This document shows, piece after piece, positions 1 through 6,095 of a stretch of DNA of 7,230 nt; positions within the stretch are counted from its first letter, which is position 1, and the number at the start of each line of letters is the position of its first letter. The stretch spans positions 1 through 7,230 of the forward strand of contig CAZTYW010000080.1 in NCBI GenBank assembly GCA_964617695.1, given 5' to 3'. Below the pieces are notes generated by a model. That model made no database searches, was not told the DNA's origin, and worked only from the letters and a program-made list of their open reading frames with translations. The position numbers and the translations under genes were made by a program. This DNA is from CAZTYW01 sp964617695. GTDB lineage: Bacteria; Chloroflexota; Dehalococcoidia; UBA2247; RBG-13-53-26.

Positions 1-156
1 GGATGGGTTGGGGGTGACGAAGGGCAGTCTCCTTCTTCCGTAACCGCTTCTTCACGTCGGCCGTGACATATTTAACCACTTCTCAACCTCCGCCGTGGTA
101 GCCTGGGGCTATGCTCCATAGGTGGCAGGGCTCGCCGTGTCCCAAGGTGAGTGCAA

Positions 157-171
157 GGGTGGTACACCGGC
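157..171 (+). repeat. Left arm of 15-bp perfect inverted repeat
   Basis: GGGTGGTACACCGGC is exactly the reverse complement of positions 539-553. It contains a small dyad, GGTG-GTA-CACC (158-168), and lies 35 bp before the GYD start codon. Either a regulator binding site or the edge of a small flanked segment would explain it. Confidence 0.7.
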
Positions 172-190
172 TGCACCGGCTTAAGTAAAT

Positions 191-205
191 GAAGGAGGTA
201 GAACC
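191..205 (+). promoter_or_regulatory. Ribosome binding site deciding the GTG start of the GYD gene
   Basis: The sequence GAAGGAGGTAGAACC lies directly before GTG at 206. AAGGAGGT is a near-perfect complement of the 16S rRNA 3' end and sits at normal spacing. It supports GTG at 206 as the start, which gives the length and N-terminus usual for the family. Confidence 0.85.
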
Positions 206-499
206 GTGGCGACCTATATCGTTCTCATGAGCCTGACGGATCAGGGGATCAAGAGCATCAAACAGGCCCCTGCGCGGGTGGAAGCGACTGCCAAAGCGCT
301 CGAGGCGGCCGGAGGCAGGCTGAGGGATTTTTACTCGGTCATGGGTCAATTCGATTATGTGGTTATTGCCGAGTGCCCCGGTGACGAAGTCGCCATGACT
401 CAGTTGCTGGCACTGGGTATGGCGGGCAACGTTCGTACTGTGACACTCAAAGCATTCGACAGGAAGGAGTTCGAGGAGATATTGAAGCGGCTACCGTAA
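206..499 (+). CDS. GYD domain-containing protein
   Basis: This 97-residue protein matches the small GYD-domain family, whose members are about 90-100 residues with a ferredoxin-like alpha/beta fold. The N-terminus MATYIVLMSLTDQGIKSIK is the usual first strand and start of the first helix. The family-defining stretch is GQFDYVVIAE at residues 47-56 (the GYD position reads G-x-F-D), followed by a helix and the strand GNVRTVTLKAF near the C-terminus. No signal peptide or membrane segment is seen. The GTG start is set by a near-perfect ribosome binding site. The biochemical role of the family is not well established; a small sensory, carrier or subunit role is possible. The gene is separated from the next by 326 bp with its own promoter, so it may be a separate transcription unit. 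Identification of the domain is firm, function is not. Confidence 0.9.
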   Translation: MATYIVLMSLTDQGIKSIKQAPARVEATAKALEAAGGRLRDFYSVMGQFDYVVIAECPGDEVAMTQLLALGMAGNVRTVTLKAFDRKEFEEILKRLP

Positions 500-538
500 G
501 GAGCATGCCCCGATCCTATTTGGAGGATGGCAACAGAC

Positions 539-553
539 GCCGGTGTACCACCC
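539..553 (-). repeat. Right arm of 15-bp perfect inverted repeat
   Basis: GCCGGTGTACCACCC is the exact reverse complement of 157-171, placed after the GYD gene and 58 bp before the -35 hexamer of the next transcription unit. It can also form a local hairpin with stem CGGTG (541-545) and CACCG (553-557). There is no T-run after it, so it does not look like an intrinsic terminator. Confidence 0.7.
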
Positions 554-611
554 ACCGTGATAGGAATATGCCGCTGACTCTCCTCGTCGGCCTTCGGAAT
601 AGCACCTGCTG

Positions 612-640
612 TTGACAAGTTGAACTCCCCCTGATATAAG
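612..640 (+). promoter_or_regulatory. Sigma70-type promoter with extended -10
   Basis: A perfect -35 TTGACA (612-617) is followed by a 17-bp spacer and TATAAG (635-640), five of six matches to TATAAT. TG lies one base before the -10 (632-633), giving the extended -10 form TGnTATAAG. Transcription would start near 647 and leave a leader of about 180 nt before the GTG at 826. It probably drives the SnoaL-like gene and possibly all genes to the gap. It is the best promoter-like element I found in the window. Confidence 0.7.
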
Positions 641-810
641 CTTGGCCAAAGGGCTCCCCGCGCATTGCACACGCAACATGAGATTCACCCTGCTGCATGC
701 ACGCGCATTTACGGAGAAGCGCTTCCATTTGTAGCTGCGCCTGCCTTTGGACACAGTCCGACGTGAGCCTCACCGCCGAATGGAGCGAATTGATGTGGGT
801 CAACAAAGCG

Positions 811-825
811 AAAGGAGGGTCGAAC
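811..825 (+). promoter_or_regulatory. Ribosome binding site deciding the start of the SnoaL-like gene
   Basis: AAAGGAGGGTCGAAC precedes GTG at 826. AAGGAGG is a strong Shine-Dalgarno at normal spacing, whereas the upstream in-frame ATG at 697 has none. This fixes the start and makes the protein 164 residues. Confidence 0.85.
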
Positions 826-1320
826 GTGAATCTGGAAGAGCTGGAATCGAGGATCAGGGTGCTGGAGGATATTGAGGAGATCAGAAAGCTCAAGGCCACT
901 TATTGCTATCTGTGCGATGCGGGGCTCGACGACCCCAGGAACCGGGCGGAGCTGATTTCGCATTTCGCCCAGAGCGCCAGGGTGGACTTCGGCCTCGGCC
1001 CGGAGTCGGTGTTTGAAGGCAAGGACGGCCTGGAAGTCTTCTTCGGCACGGTTGTCCCTTCAGCGATCACCTTCAGCATGCACATGGTCCACGATCCGAT
1101 TATCGAGGTGAAGGGAGACAGGGCCACCGGCAAGTGGTACTACGAGGCGCCCACCACGGATGCTTCTACGGGCAAGGCCCAGTGGATGGCAGGGACGTAC
1201 GAAGAGGAATACGTGCGGGAAGACGGGGAATGGAAATTCGCCTTCATTAATACCAGGTGGAACTACATAACCCCCTACGACGAGGGCTGGGCCAAGAAGC
1301 GCGGGATTTGGGGCACCTAG
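826..1320 (+). CDS. SnoaL/NTF2-like protein, resembles bile-acid 7-alpha-dehydratase BaiE
   Basis: This 164-residue protein has the SnoaL-like (NTF2, cone-shaped alpha+beta) pattern: N-terminal helices LEDIEEIRKLKATYCYLCD (13-31), a central SMHMVHDP (84-91), a strand ATGKWYYEA (100-108), and a C-terminal strand pair around EYVREDGEWKFAFINTRW. Compared with BaiE as I remember it, the order and spacing agree: Tyr26 and Asp31 match the Tyr30/Asp35 pair (same spacing of five), His86 in SMHMVH matches His83, and ATGKWYYEA matches ATGRWYLED. The BaiE catalytic aspartate position (Asp106) is alanine here (Ala108), so the reaction may differ. Relatives include dehydratases, isomerases and cyclases acting on hydrophobic ring compounds. 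No signal peptide is seen. The GTG start is chosen from its ribosome binding site. It is the first gene after the strong promoter, with 192 bp before the oxidoreductase gene. Fold assignment is strong; BaiE-like activity is inference. Confidence 0.82.
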   Translation: MNLEELESRIRVLEDIEEIRKLKATYCYLCDAGLDDPRNRAELISHFAQSARVDFGLGPESVFEGKDGLEVFFGTVVPSAITFSMHMVHDPIIEVKGDRATGKWYYEAPTTDASTGKAQWMAGTYEEEYVREDGEWKFAFINTRWNYITPYDEGWAKKRGIWGT

Positions 1321-1512
1321 GCCCTTCACTACTATCGTCGGTGCTGCCAACCCTTACATTGCTTTGCCCGACGGCGCGGTTCCGGTGCTGCGCTGCACCA
1401 CGGCTGCCGCTAGCTGTGCTTGCAGGCCAGGCCAAGCATAGGTTACAATTTCGCCACCCAGGTCGTAAGCGAATATCGTAGCCTGGTCTACGTGACCCAA
1501 CGGGGGGGAGAC
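1321..1512. other. 192-bp intergenic region upstream of the AOR gene
   Basis: No gene is supported here. It holds an imperfect palindrome GGTGCTGCGCTGCACC (1384-1399; 14 of 16 positions symmetric), a possible weak promoter (1420-1449) and a small hairpin CGTAG/CTACG with a 6-nt loop (1477-1492). The AOR frame is open upstream to ATG 1420, but those 31 residues do not resemble the AOR N-terminus. Confidence 0.5.
1420..1449 (+). promoter_or_regulatory. Possible weak promoter before the AOR gene
   Basis: TACAAT (1444-1449, five of six to TATAAT) has TTGCAG (1420-1425, three of six to TTGACA) 18 bp upstream. It lies directly downstream of the imperfect palindrome at 1384-1399. It could give the oxidoreductase gene transcription independent of the stronger promoter at 612. 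The -35 is poor, so this is tentative. Confidence 0.3.
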
Positions 1513-3468
1513 ATGTCCACATTTGCCTATGCCGGGAAGATGCTGCGGGTGGACTTATCTTCCAGGCGCACCGGTGAAGTGTCCACCCTTGAGTATGCCG
1601 ACAGGTACCTCGGCGGACGAGGAATTGCTGCCAGGGTCTACTGGGACGAGGTCTCGCCTGAGATCGGGGCGTTCGACCCGGACAACAGGCTCATATTCGC
1701 TTCTGGTCCGCTGTGCGGCCTGCCTGCAATCGCCGGCTCCAGGTGGGAGGTCTGCGGCAAAGGCCCCGGCAGTCCGCACCGGTTCAGCTACAGTAACCTG
1801 GGCGGCAGATGGGGGGCTGATCTCAAGTTCGCCGGCTACGACGGCATCATAGTCCACGGCAAGTCTGAAGCGCCCGTCTACCTTCTCCTTCAGGACGGAA
1901 CGGTCGAGTTCAGGGACGCCTCTGCCCTGTGGGGAACGGGTGCCATCGACACCAGGGAGGCACTGAAGAAGGAGCTGGGCAGCACCGCCAGGGTGGTGGC
2001 TATCGGCCCTGCCGGAGAGAACCTGGTCGCCACGGCGATAATGCTGGCTGACGGTGATTCCAGTGGCTCCGGAGGGCTGGGTGCTTCCATGGGTGCCAAG
2101 AGGCTGAAGGCTGTAGTGGTGACAGGTGGCAAGGGGCGGAGGGTCAGGGTGGCCCAGCGGGACAGGTTGAAAGAGCTGACCGACTACTTCCGTGATACGG
2201 GCCGGGGCTTCTGGGAGTACCTGAGCCGCTGGTCGAAAGACCCCATACTGGGCCTGCGGCTGGTGCCGGGCCCCGAGATGAAGAAGGAGCCCTGCTACGG
2301 CTGCCTCGGCAGGTGCCCCAGGAAGGTGTACAAGGCGGCCAACGGCCAGAAAGGCAAGTTCTACTGTGGCTCGGCCATGTACTACCAGCCGTGGGCAGAG
2401 ATGTATTACGGCGATTGGAATGACGTGCCGTTCTACGCCACCAAGCTGTGTGACAACTACGGTCTGGATGCGTTTGACGTGGACCTGATGCTCGGCTGGC
2501 TGGATGCATGCGCCCGGGCCGGCATACTCACCGAGGCTGAGACCGGCCTGCCGCTGTCAAAGATAGGCAGCTACGAGTTCATTGAATCCCTGATAACAAA
2601 GCTGGCCCTTCGCCAGGGTTTTGGGGACGTCCTGGCACGGGGTGTCTTTGGGGCCGCCGATGCCCTGGGACGGGCGGCCAAAGAGCAGACCAGGTATATC
2701 GGATACCAGGCCCAGCCCGGCCTGTACCCCTGGTACGGGCCGAAGCTCAACACCATCAACGCCATCCCCCATGCAATGGAGCCCAGGATACCCATGCAGC
2801 ACCTTCACGAGGTCAACGTCCTTATATCCAAGTGGGTCTGCTGGGCCATGGGCCTTCCGATGCACGTCTCGAGCGACGTGTTTCGTGCCATTGCCAGAAG
2901 GTTCTGGGGTAGTGAGATGGCGGTCGACTTCTCCACCATCGATGGGAAGGCCCTGGCCGCCAGGATGATCCAGGACCGGCAGTATGTCAAGGAGTCCCTG
3001 ATTCTGTGCGACTTCATATGGCCGATAACGGACCTGGAGTTTAGCCAGGACCACGTGGGAGACCCTTCGCTTGAAAGCAAGCTGCTGTCTGCAGCTACCG
3101 GGGACCAGGTGAGTGAGGAAGAGCTTTACACGGTGGGCGAGAGGGTCTTCAACCTGCAGAGGGCCATACTGGCGAGAGAGGGTCACCGGGGAAGACAGTT
3201 CGACGTGCTACCGGACACCTGCCACACGGTACCCCTTGACTATGACCATTCGGACCCCGAGTGTCTGGTGCCGGGCAAAGATGGCGAGGTACTGTCGCGC
3301 AAGGGCGCCGTCCTGACCAGAGGCGATTTTGAGAAGCTGAAAGACGAGTACTACCGGCTCCGTGGCTGGGACGTAGCCACCGGTCTTCAAACCGCCGCCG
3401 TCCTCAGCAAGCTTGGCCTGGAGGATGTGGCCCGTGACCTGGCCGGACGGGGTCTGCTGGGTAAGTGA
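1513..3468 (+). CDS. Tungsten-containing aldehyde ferredoxin oxidoreductase family protein
   Basis: This 651-residue protein has the full AOR-family architecture and usual length. The N-terminal W-pterin domain starts with YAGKMLRVDLSSR and GRGIAARVYWDE, continues with GPLCGLPAIAGSRWEVCGK and ends near GPAGENLVATAIMLADGD plus GGLGASMGAKRLKAV. The [4Fe-4S] cluster is predicted at Cys261, Cys264 and Cys268 (CYGCLGRC) with Cys499 (LILCDF) as fourth ligand. The first pterin motif DxxGLDx is intact (DNYGLDA, 314-320); the second, normally DxxGLCx, is degenerate (ESLILCD: Asp to Glu, Gly to Ile). Cys285 follows the cluster by 17 residues near the active site. No signal peptide is seen, so it is probably cytoplasmic, passing electrons to or from ferredoxin-like partners. 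The family includes aldehyde oxidases and the benzoyl-CoA ring reductase subunit BamB; no electron-transfer subunit lies in this window. ATG 1513 is chosen because the family N-terminus begins there. The purine-rich GGGGGGAG is unusually close (2 nt) to it. Confidence 0.93.
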   Translation: MSTFAYAGKMLRVDLSSRRTGEVSTLEYADRYLGGRGIAARVYWDEVSPEIGAFDPDNRLIFASGPLCGLPAIAGSRWEVCGKGPGSPHRFSYSNLGGRWGADLKFAGYDGIIVHGKSEAPVYLLLQDGTVEFRDASALWGTGAIDTREALKKELGSTARVVAIGPAGENLVATAIMLADGDSSGSGGLGASMGAKRLKAVVVTGGKGRRVRVAQRDRLKELTDYFRDTGRGFWEYLSRWSKDPILGLRLVPGPEMKKEPCYGCLGRCPRKVYKAANGQKGKFYCGSAMYYQPWAEMYYGDWNDVPFYATKLCDNYGLDAFDVDLMLGWLDACARAGILTEAETGLPLSKIGSYEFIESLITKLALRQGFGDVLARGVFGAADALGRAAKEQTRYIGYQAQPGLYPWYGPKLNTINAIPHAMEPRIPMQHLHEVNVLISKWVCWAMGLPMHVSSDVFRAIARRFWGSEMAVDFSTIDGKALAARMIQDRQYVKESLILCDFIWPITDLEFSQDHVGDPSLESKLLSAATGDQVSEEELYTVGERVFNLQRAILAREGHRGRQFDVLPDTCHTVPLDYDHSDPECLVPGKDGEVLSRKGAVLTRGDFEKLKDEYYRLRGWDVATGLQTAAVLSKLGLEDVARDLAGRGLLGK

Positions 3469-3527
3469 GCAATTGTCGGCGGGGGCGGAGTCCGGCACGG
3501 CCACGGAAGCAGCTTTGAGGGGGAAAG

Positions 3528-4622
3528 ATGATTCTGAAACACGACGAGTCGTTCGGCCACCAGATCGTGGCCAGCTTTGACAAGGTCGGCACCAGCGCCA
3601 GAGAGTGGACCGAGAGGGTGTGGCTCAGCGCCTACGAGCTATCGGGCAAACTGCACCTGAGCGCCGGCTTTGGCTGCTATCCCAACCGCAACGTTATCGA
3701 CGCCTACGGCACTCTGAACGTCGAGGGAAAGACCCAGTATGCGGTCAGGGCGTCCCGCGTCCTGCGGCCCAACATCGAGGAAATGAAGGTCGGCCCGTTC
3801 TCCTACCAGGTGGTCGAGCCGCTGAAGAGGCTGCGGTTCAGCCTGGCGCCAACCGAGCATGACCTGAGCTACGAGGTAGAGTTCGACGGTATCATGCCTC
3901 CGCACGAGGAGGGGATACAGTATGCCGAGGCCCGCGGCAGGGCGATGGAACACATAGCCCGCTACATCCAGATCGGCAGGATGAGCGGTTCCGTGAAGCT
4001 GGAGGGAAAGACCTATAACCTGGACGGCGGCAACTGGATGGCCATCAGGGACCACTCGTGGGGCGTCCGGCGGGGTGGCGGGGTGCCGGAGACGGGGGTG
4101 CAGCCCACATATCTTCCCGAAGGCTATCTGTTCCACTTCAACGCCCTGCACTTCGACCAGTGGGGTGCCAGCTATCATGTGCGGGAGGACTGGGACGGGA
4201 CGCCGCTGCACTTCAGCGGCGGGGTGTTCTATCCCTATGGAGCCGGGAAAGAGGAGATCAGGCTGGCCAGTGTCCGGCACGACTTCGAGTTCCGCCAGGA
4301 TATACGGCAGATGAAAGGCGGCAGCATCGTGCTGAACGCCCACAACGGTTCCAGGTGGGACATCTCGCTGCGTCCGTTGACTGCCTGCTACCTGACCCTG
4401 GGCGGGTACTTCGGCTACAAGGGTTTTGTCCATGGACTGTGGCAGGGCGAAGAGTTCCTGGATGCTGTAAAGGTAGACCTCACCGACCCCAATGTCCTGA
4501 ACGAGGTCTGCTTCCTGTCGGACCAACTGTGCGAAGCGCGGTGCGGCAGCGAGTCGGGCTATGGTCTGGTCGAGCTGGTGGTCACGGGCAAGTACCCCAG
4601 GTACGGCTACCAGGGATACTGA
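3528..4622 (+). CDS. CrtC/AttH-like beta-barrel protein, probably DUF7065/DUF7064 type
   Basis: This 364-residue protein is rich in predicted beta strands and carries the motif RDHSWGVR at residues 174-181. That motif is characteristic of proteins related to hydroxyneurosporene synthase (CrtC), AttH and similar two-lipocalin-like-domain proteins, and of the actinobacterial proteins I know as DUF7065 plus DUF7064. The N-terminal half would be the first barrel (strands such as RVWLSAYELSGKLHLSAGFG and YEVEFDGIMPP); the second runs from about residue 185 to the end, with FHFNALHFDQWGASYHV and KGFVHGLWQGEEF. No signal peptide is visible. The ATG is preceded by GAGGGGGAAAG. It lies 59 bp after the AOR gene and only 15 bp before the kinase, so it is almost certainly cotranscribed with the kinase. 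Members of this fold bind or hydrate large hydrophobic molecules; the reaction here is unknown. The fold call is from motif recognition and the exact family number is less sure. Confidence 0.75.
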   Translation: MILKHDESFGHQIVASFDKVGTSAREWTERVWLSAYELSGKLHLSAGFGCYPNRNVIDAYGTLNVEGKTQYAVRASRVLRPNIEEMKVGPFSYQVVEPLKRLRFSLAPTEHDLSYEVEFDGIMPPHEEGIQYAEARGRAMEHIARYIQIGRMSGSVKLEGKTYNLDGGNWMAIRDHSWGVRRGGGVPETGVQPTYLPEGYLFHFNALHFDQWGASYHVREDWDGTPLHFSGGVFYPYGAGKEEIRLASVRHDFEFRQDIRQMKGGSIVLNAHNGSRWDISLRPLTACYLTLGGYFGYKGFVHGLWQGEEFLDAVKVDLTDPNVLNEVCFLSDQLCEARCGSESGYGLVELVVTGKYPRYGYQGY

Positions 4623-4637
4623 GACGGGAGGCAAGAA
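4623..4637 (+). promoter_or_regulatory. 15-bp junction with ribosome binding site of the kinase gene
   Basis: GACGGGAGGCAAGAA fills the entire gap between the TGA of the barrel-protein gene and ATG 4638. GGGAGG at normal spacing supports this start. The short junction implies cotranscription and probably coupled translation. Confidence 0.75.
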
Positions 4638-5995
4638 ATGCTTTCACGACAGGTAGACCTATCCGAGGTGCAGTCCAGGCTGGTTCCCTGGCTGCGGGCA
4701 AAGATGCCGCAGGCCGAGGACCTGTCAATATCGGGCATGGAGAGGTCGGGGGCGGGGCTCTCCAATGAGACTTTTCTGTTTGACCTGAGATGGCGGGAGT
4801 CGGGACAGGACAAATCTGAGGCGATGGTGCTTCGGTGCGCTCCGAAGTCCTATCCGGTCTACCCGGACTACGACCTGTCGGTACAGTTCCGCATTATGCA
4901 GTGTCTCCTGGACACAGCGGTCCCGGTGCCCCGGCCCTACTGGCTGGAAGGGGATGAAAGCCTTCTCGGTTGTGCCTTTTACACCATGGGCAGGATCGAC
5001 GGGGTCATCCCGCCCGAGTTTCCTCCTTACCACTCCTTCGGAGTCTACTACGACGCCACCCCGGAGCGCCGGGCCAGGATGTGGTGGTCGTCAATTGAGG
5101 CGCTGGCCGAAGTCCACAAAGTTGACTGGCGGCGGGCGGGGTTTTCCTTCCTGGGCGTGCCCGGGGGCGGCACCGACCCGCTTGACCGGCAGCTCGACTA
5201 CTGGGAGCGGTATCTGGCCTGGGACAAAGAGACCCCCGAGGAGTCTCAGCCGGTCCTGGAGGCGGCCCTCGACTGGCTGAGGAAGCACCCGTATGCACCC
5301 GAGCGCGTCACCCTGTGCTGGGGCGACGCCCGGATGCCGAACACCATTTACAGCCCGGATGGCGGTGTGCTGGCACTGCTGGATTGGGAGATGGCCTACC
5401 TGGGTGATCCACAGTCCGACCTGGCTTTCTTCCTTCTGCTCGACTGGGTGGACAGCGAGGGTTACGGCATTCCGAGGCTGGAGGGTACTCCAGGCAAAGA
5501 GGATACGGTGCAGCGATATCAGGAACTCACCGGCTGGAAGGTGGACAACCTTTTCTATCACGAGGTGCTGGCTGCGGTGAGGGCCGGAATCGTCATGCTG
5601 AAGGTATACAAGAACTTCAAGCAACTGGGTGTTGCCCTGCCGCAGGAGGATATCGAGCTCAACAACGTTTGCACCCAGAGGCTGGCCGCCCTGCTGGACC
5701 TGCCGTCTCCGGGCGAACCCACCAGGCAGACTACCAGGATCGAAGAGGTGACGGTGAGAGTCCAGTTCCACCTCACGGGGCCCGGCGGCTGCGACTGGTA
5801 CGCGGTATGTGACCGGGGCGTGGCAACGCGCTGTGAGGGTACAACAGAGGCCCCGGACTGCACCCTGACCGTATCGGCCGAGGACTGGGCGGCCATTCAG
5901 AGGGGGGAGATGGACCGCCTGCATGCCTGGACGGCCGGCAAGCTGAAGATAGACGGCGACATGACCCTGCTGCTGCAGCTTGAGGATGCCATCTC
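4638..5995 (+). CDS. APH-family phosphotransferase fused to SCP2 sterol-carrier domain (3' end in gap)
   Basis: The visible 452 residues hold two domains. Residues about 1-350 have the aminoglycoside-phosphotransferase/choline-kinase fold. The glycine-loop region is GAGLSNETFLFDL (38-50) and MVLR has Arg66 where the nucleotide-binding lysine usually sits. The catalytic loop is CWGDARMPN with Asp230 and Asn235, and the metal-binding motif is LLDWEMAYLGDPQSDLAFF with Asp249. The usual HGD is WGD here. This resembles the ACAD10-like subgroup rather than antibiotic-resistance enzymes. Residues about 370-452 match an SCP2 domain: VRVQFHLTGPGGCDWY, then APDCTLTVSAEDW, GEMDRLHAWTAGKLKIDGDM. SCP2 domains bind sterols, fatty acids and acyl-CoAs. 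The natural end of SCP2 falls within a few residues of the gap, so little is probably missing. The gene is tightly linked to the barrel-protein gene upstream. I infer a cytoplasmic kinase for a hydrophobic alcohol, with the SCP2 domain holding or delivering the substrate; the substrate is unknown. Confidence 0.88.
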
Positions 5996-6095
5996 NNNNN
6001 NNNNNNNNNNNNNNNNNNNNNNNNNNNNNNNNNNNNNNNNNNNNNNNNNNNNNNNNNNNNNNNNNNNNNNNNNNNNNNNNNNNNNNNNNNNNNNN
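5996..6095. other. Assembly gap, exactly 100 N
   Basis: The run of N is exactly 100 bases, the convention for a scaffold gap of unknown length. It hides the 3' end of the kinase-SCP2 gene and the 5' end of the following gene. Spacing, gene order and even continuity across it cannot be trusted. By chance the frames on both sides agree, so a gene caller may join them into one false open reading frame. Confidence 0.97.

Larger units (their letters stand above)
1..205. other. Upstream non-coding stretch, no supported gene
   Basis: No reading frame here has coding character: all three forward frames entering from position 1 hit stops early (15-17, 41-43 and 64-66), and none of the short stretches resembles a known protein C-terminus. 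The part nearest the first gene holds one arm of a 15-bp inverted repeat (157-171), a short direct repeat CACCGGC at 165-171 and 174-180, and a strong Shine-Dalgarno sequence. I see no convincing -35/-10 pair for the first gene and no clear terminator. Confidence 0.6.
500..825. other. 326-bp intergenic region with promoter and long leader
   Basis: This stretch between the GYD and SnoaL-like genes holds no supported gene. It contains the right arm of the inverted repeat (539-553), a strong sigma70-type promoter (612-640), a perfect 10-bp palindrome GAAGCGCTTC (716-725) within the predicted leader, and the ribosome binding site of the next gene. An open frame from ATG 697 runs into the SnoaL-like gene, but its first 43 residues do not resemble the family and are cysteine- and arginine-rich as expected from translated non-coding DNA. 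No clear terminator for the GYD gene is seen. Confidence 0.65.

Noticed and set aside
156..169. Match of AGGGTGGTAC to the first ten bases of the T-box riboswitch consensus upstream of the GYD gene
   Set aside because: The following CGCG of the T-box is absent (ACCG instead), no terminator or Stem I elements are recognisable upstream, and the downstream gene is not an amino-acid-related gene. The same bases are explained by the 15-bp inverted repeat. A covariance search with the T-box model would settle it.
541..557. Rho-independent terminator after the GYD gene
   Set aside because: The hairpin CGGTG/CACCG has a short stem with a 7-nt loop and no T-run follows it.
678..734. Possible 18-residue leader peptide in the operon leader
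   Set aside because: It has no ribosome binding site, no run of a regulatory amino acid and no attenuator-like hairpin with T-run after it.
697..825. Upstream extension of the SnoaL-like gene to ATG 697
   Set aside because: The extra 43 residues do not resemble the family and the ATG has no ribosome binding site, while GTG 826 has a strong one.
1420..1512. Upstream extension of the AOR gene to ATG 1420
   Set aside because: AOR proteins begin close to the Y-x-G-K-x-L-R-V-D motif, which follows ATG 1513 directly; the extra 31 residues have no family likeness.
2557..3186. Minus-strand frame of 209 codons inside the AOR gene
   Set aside because: It lies entirely opposite the AOR gene, whose motifs are intact throughout; no domain is recognisable.
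3639..4634. Long minus-strand frame of 331 codons opposite the barrel-protein gene
   Set aside because: It mirrors the GC-rich coding strand of a gene with clear family motifs and ribosome binding site. Its translation has no recognisable domain.
4638..5700. Aminoglycoside resistance kinase
   Set aside because: The APH fold is present, but the SCP2 fusion, the WGDARMPN catalytic loop and the metabolic operon context fit a small-molecule kinase of the ACAD10-like type, not a resistance enzyme.
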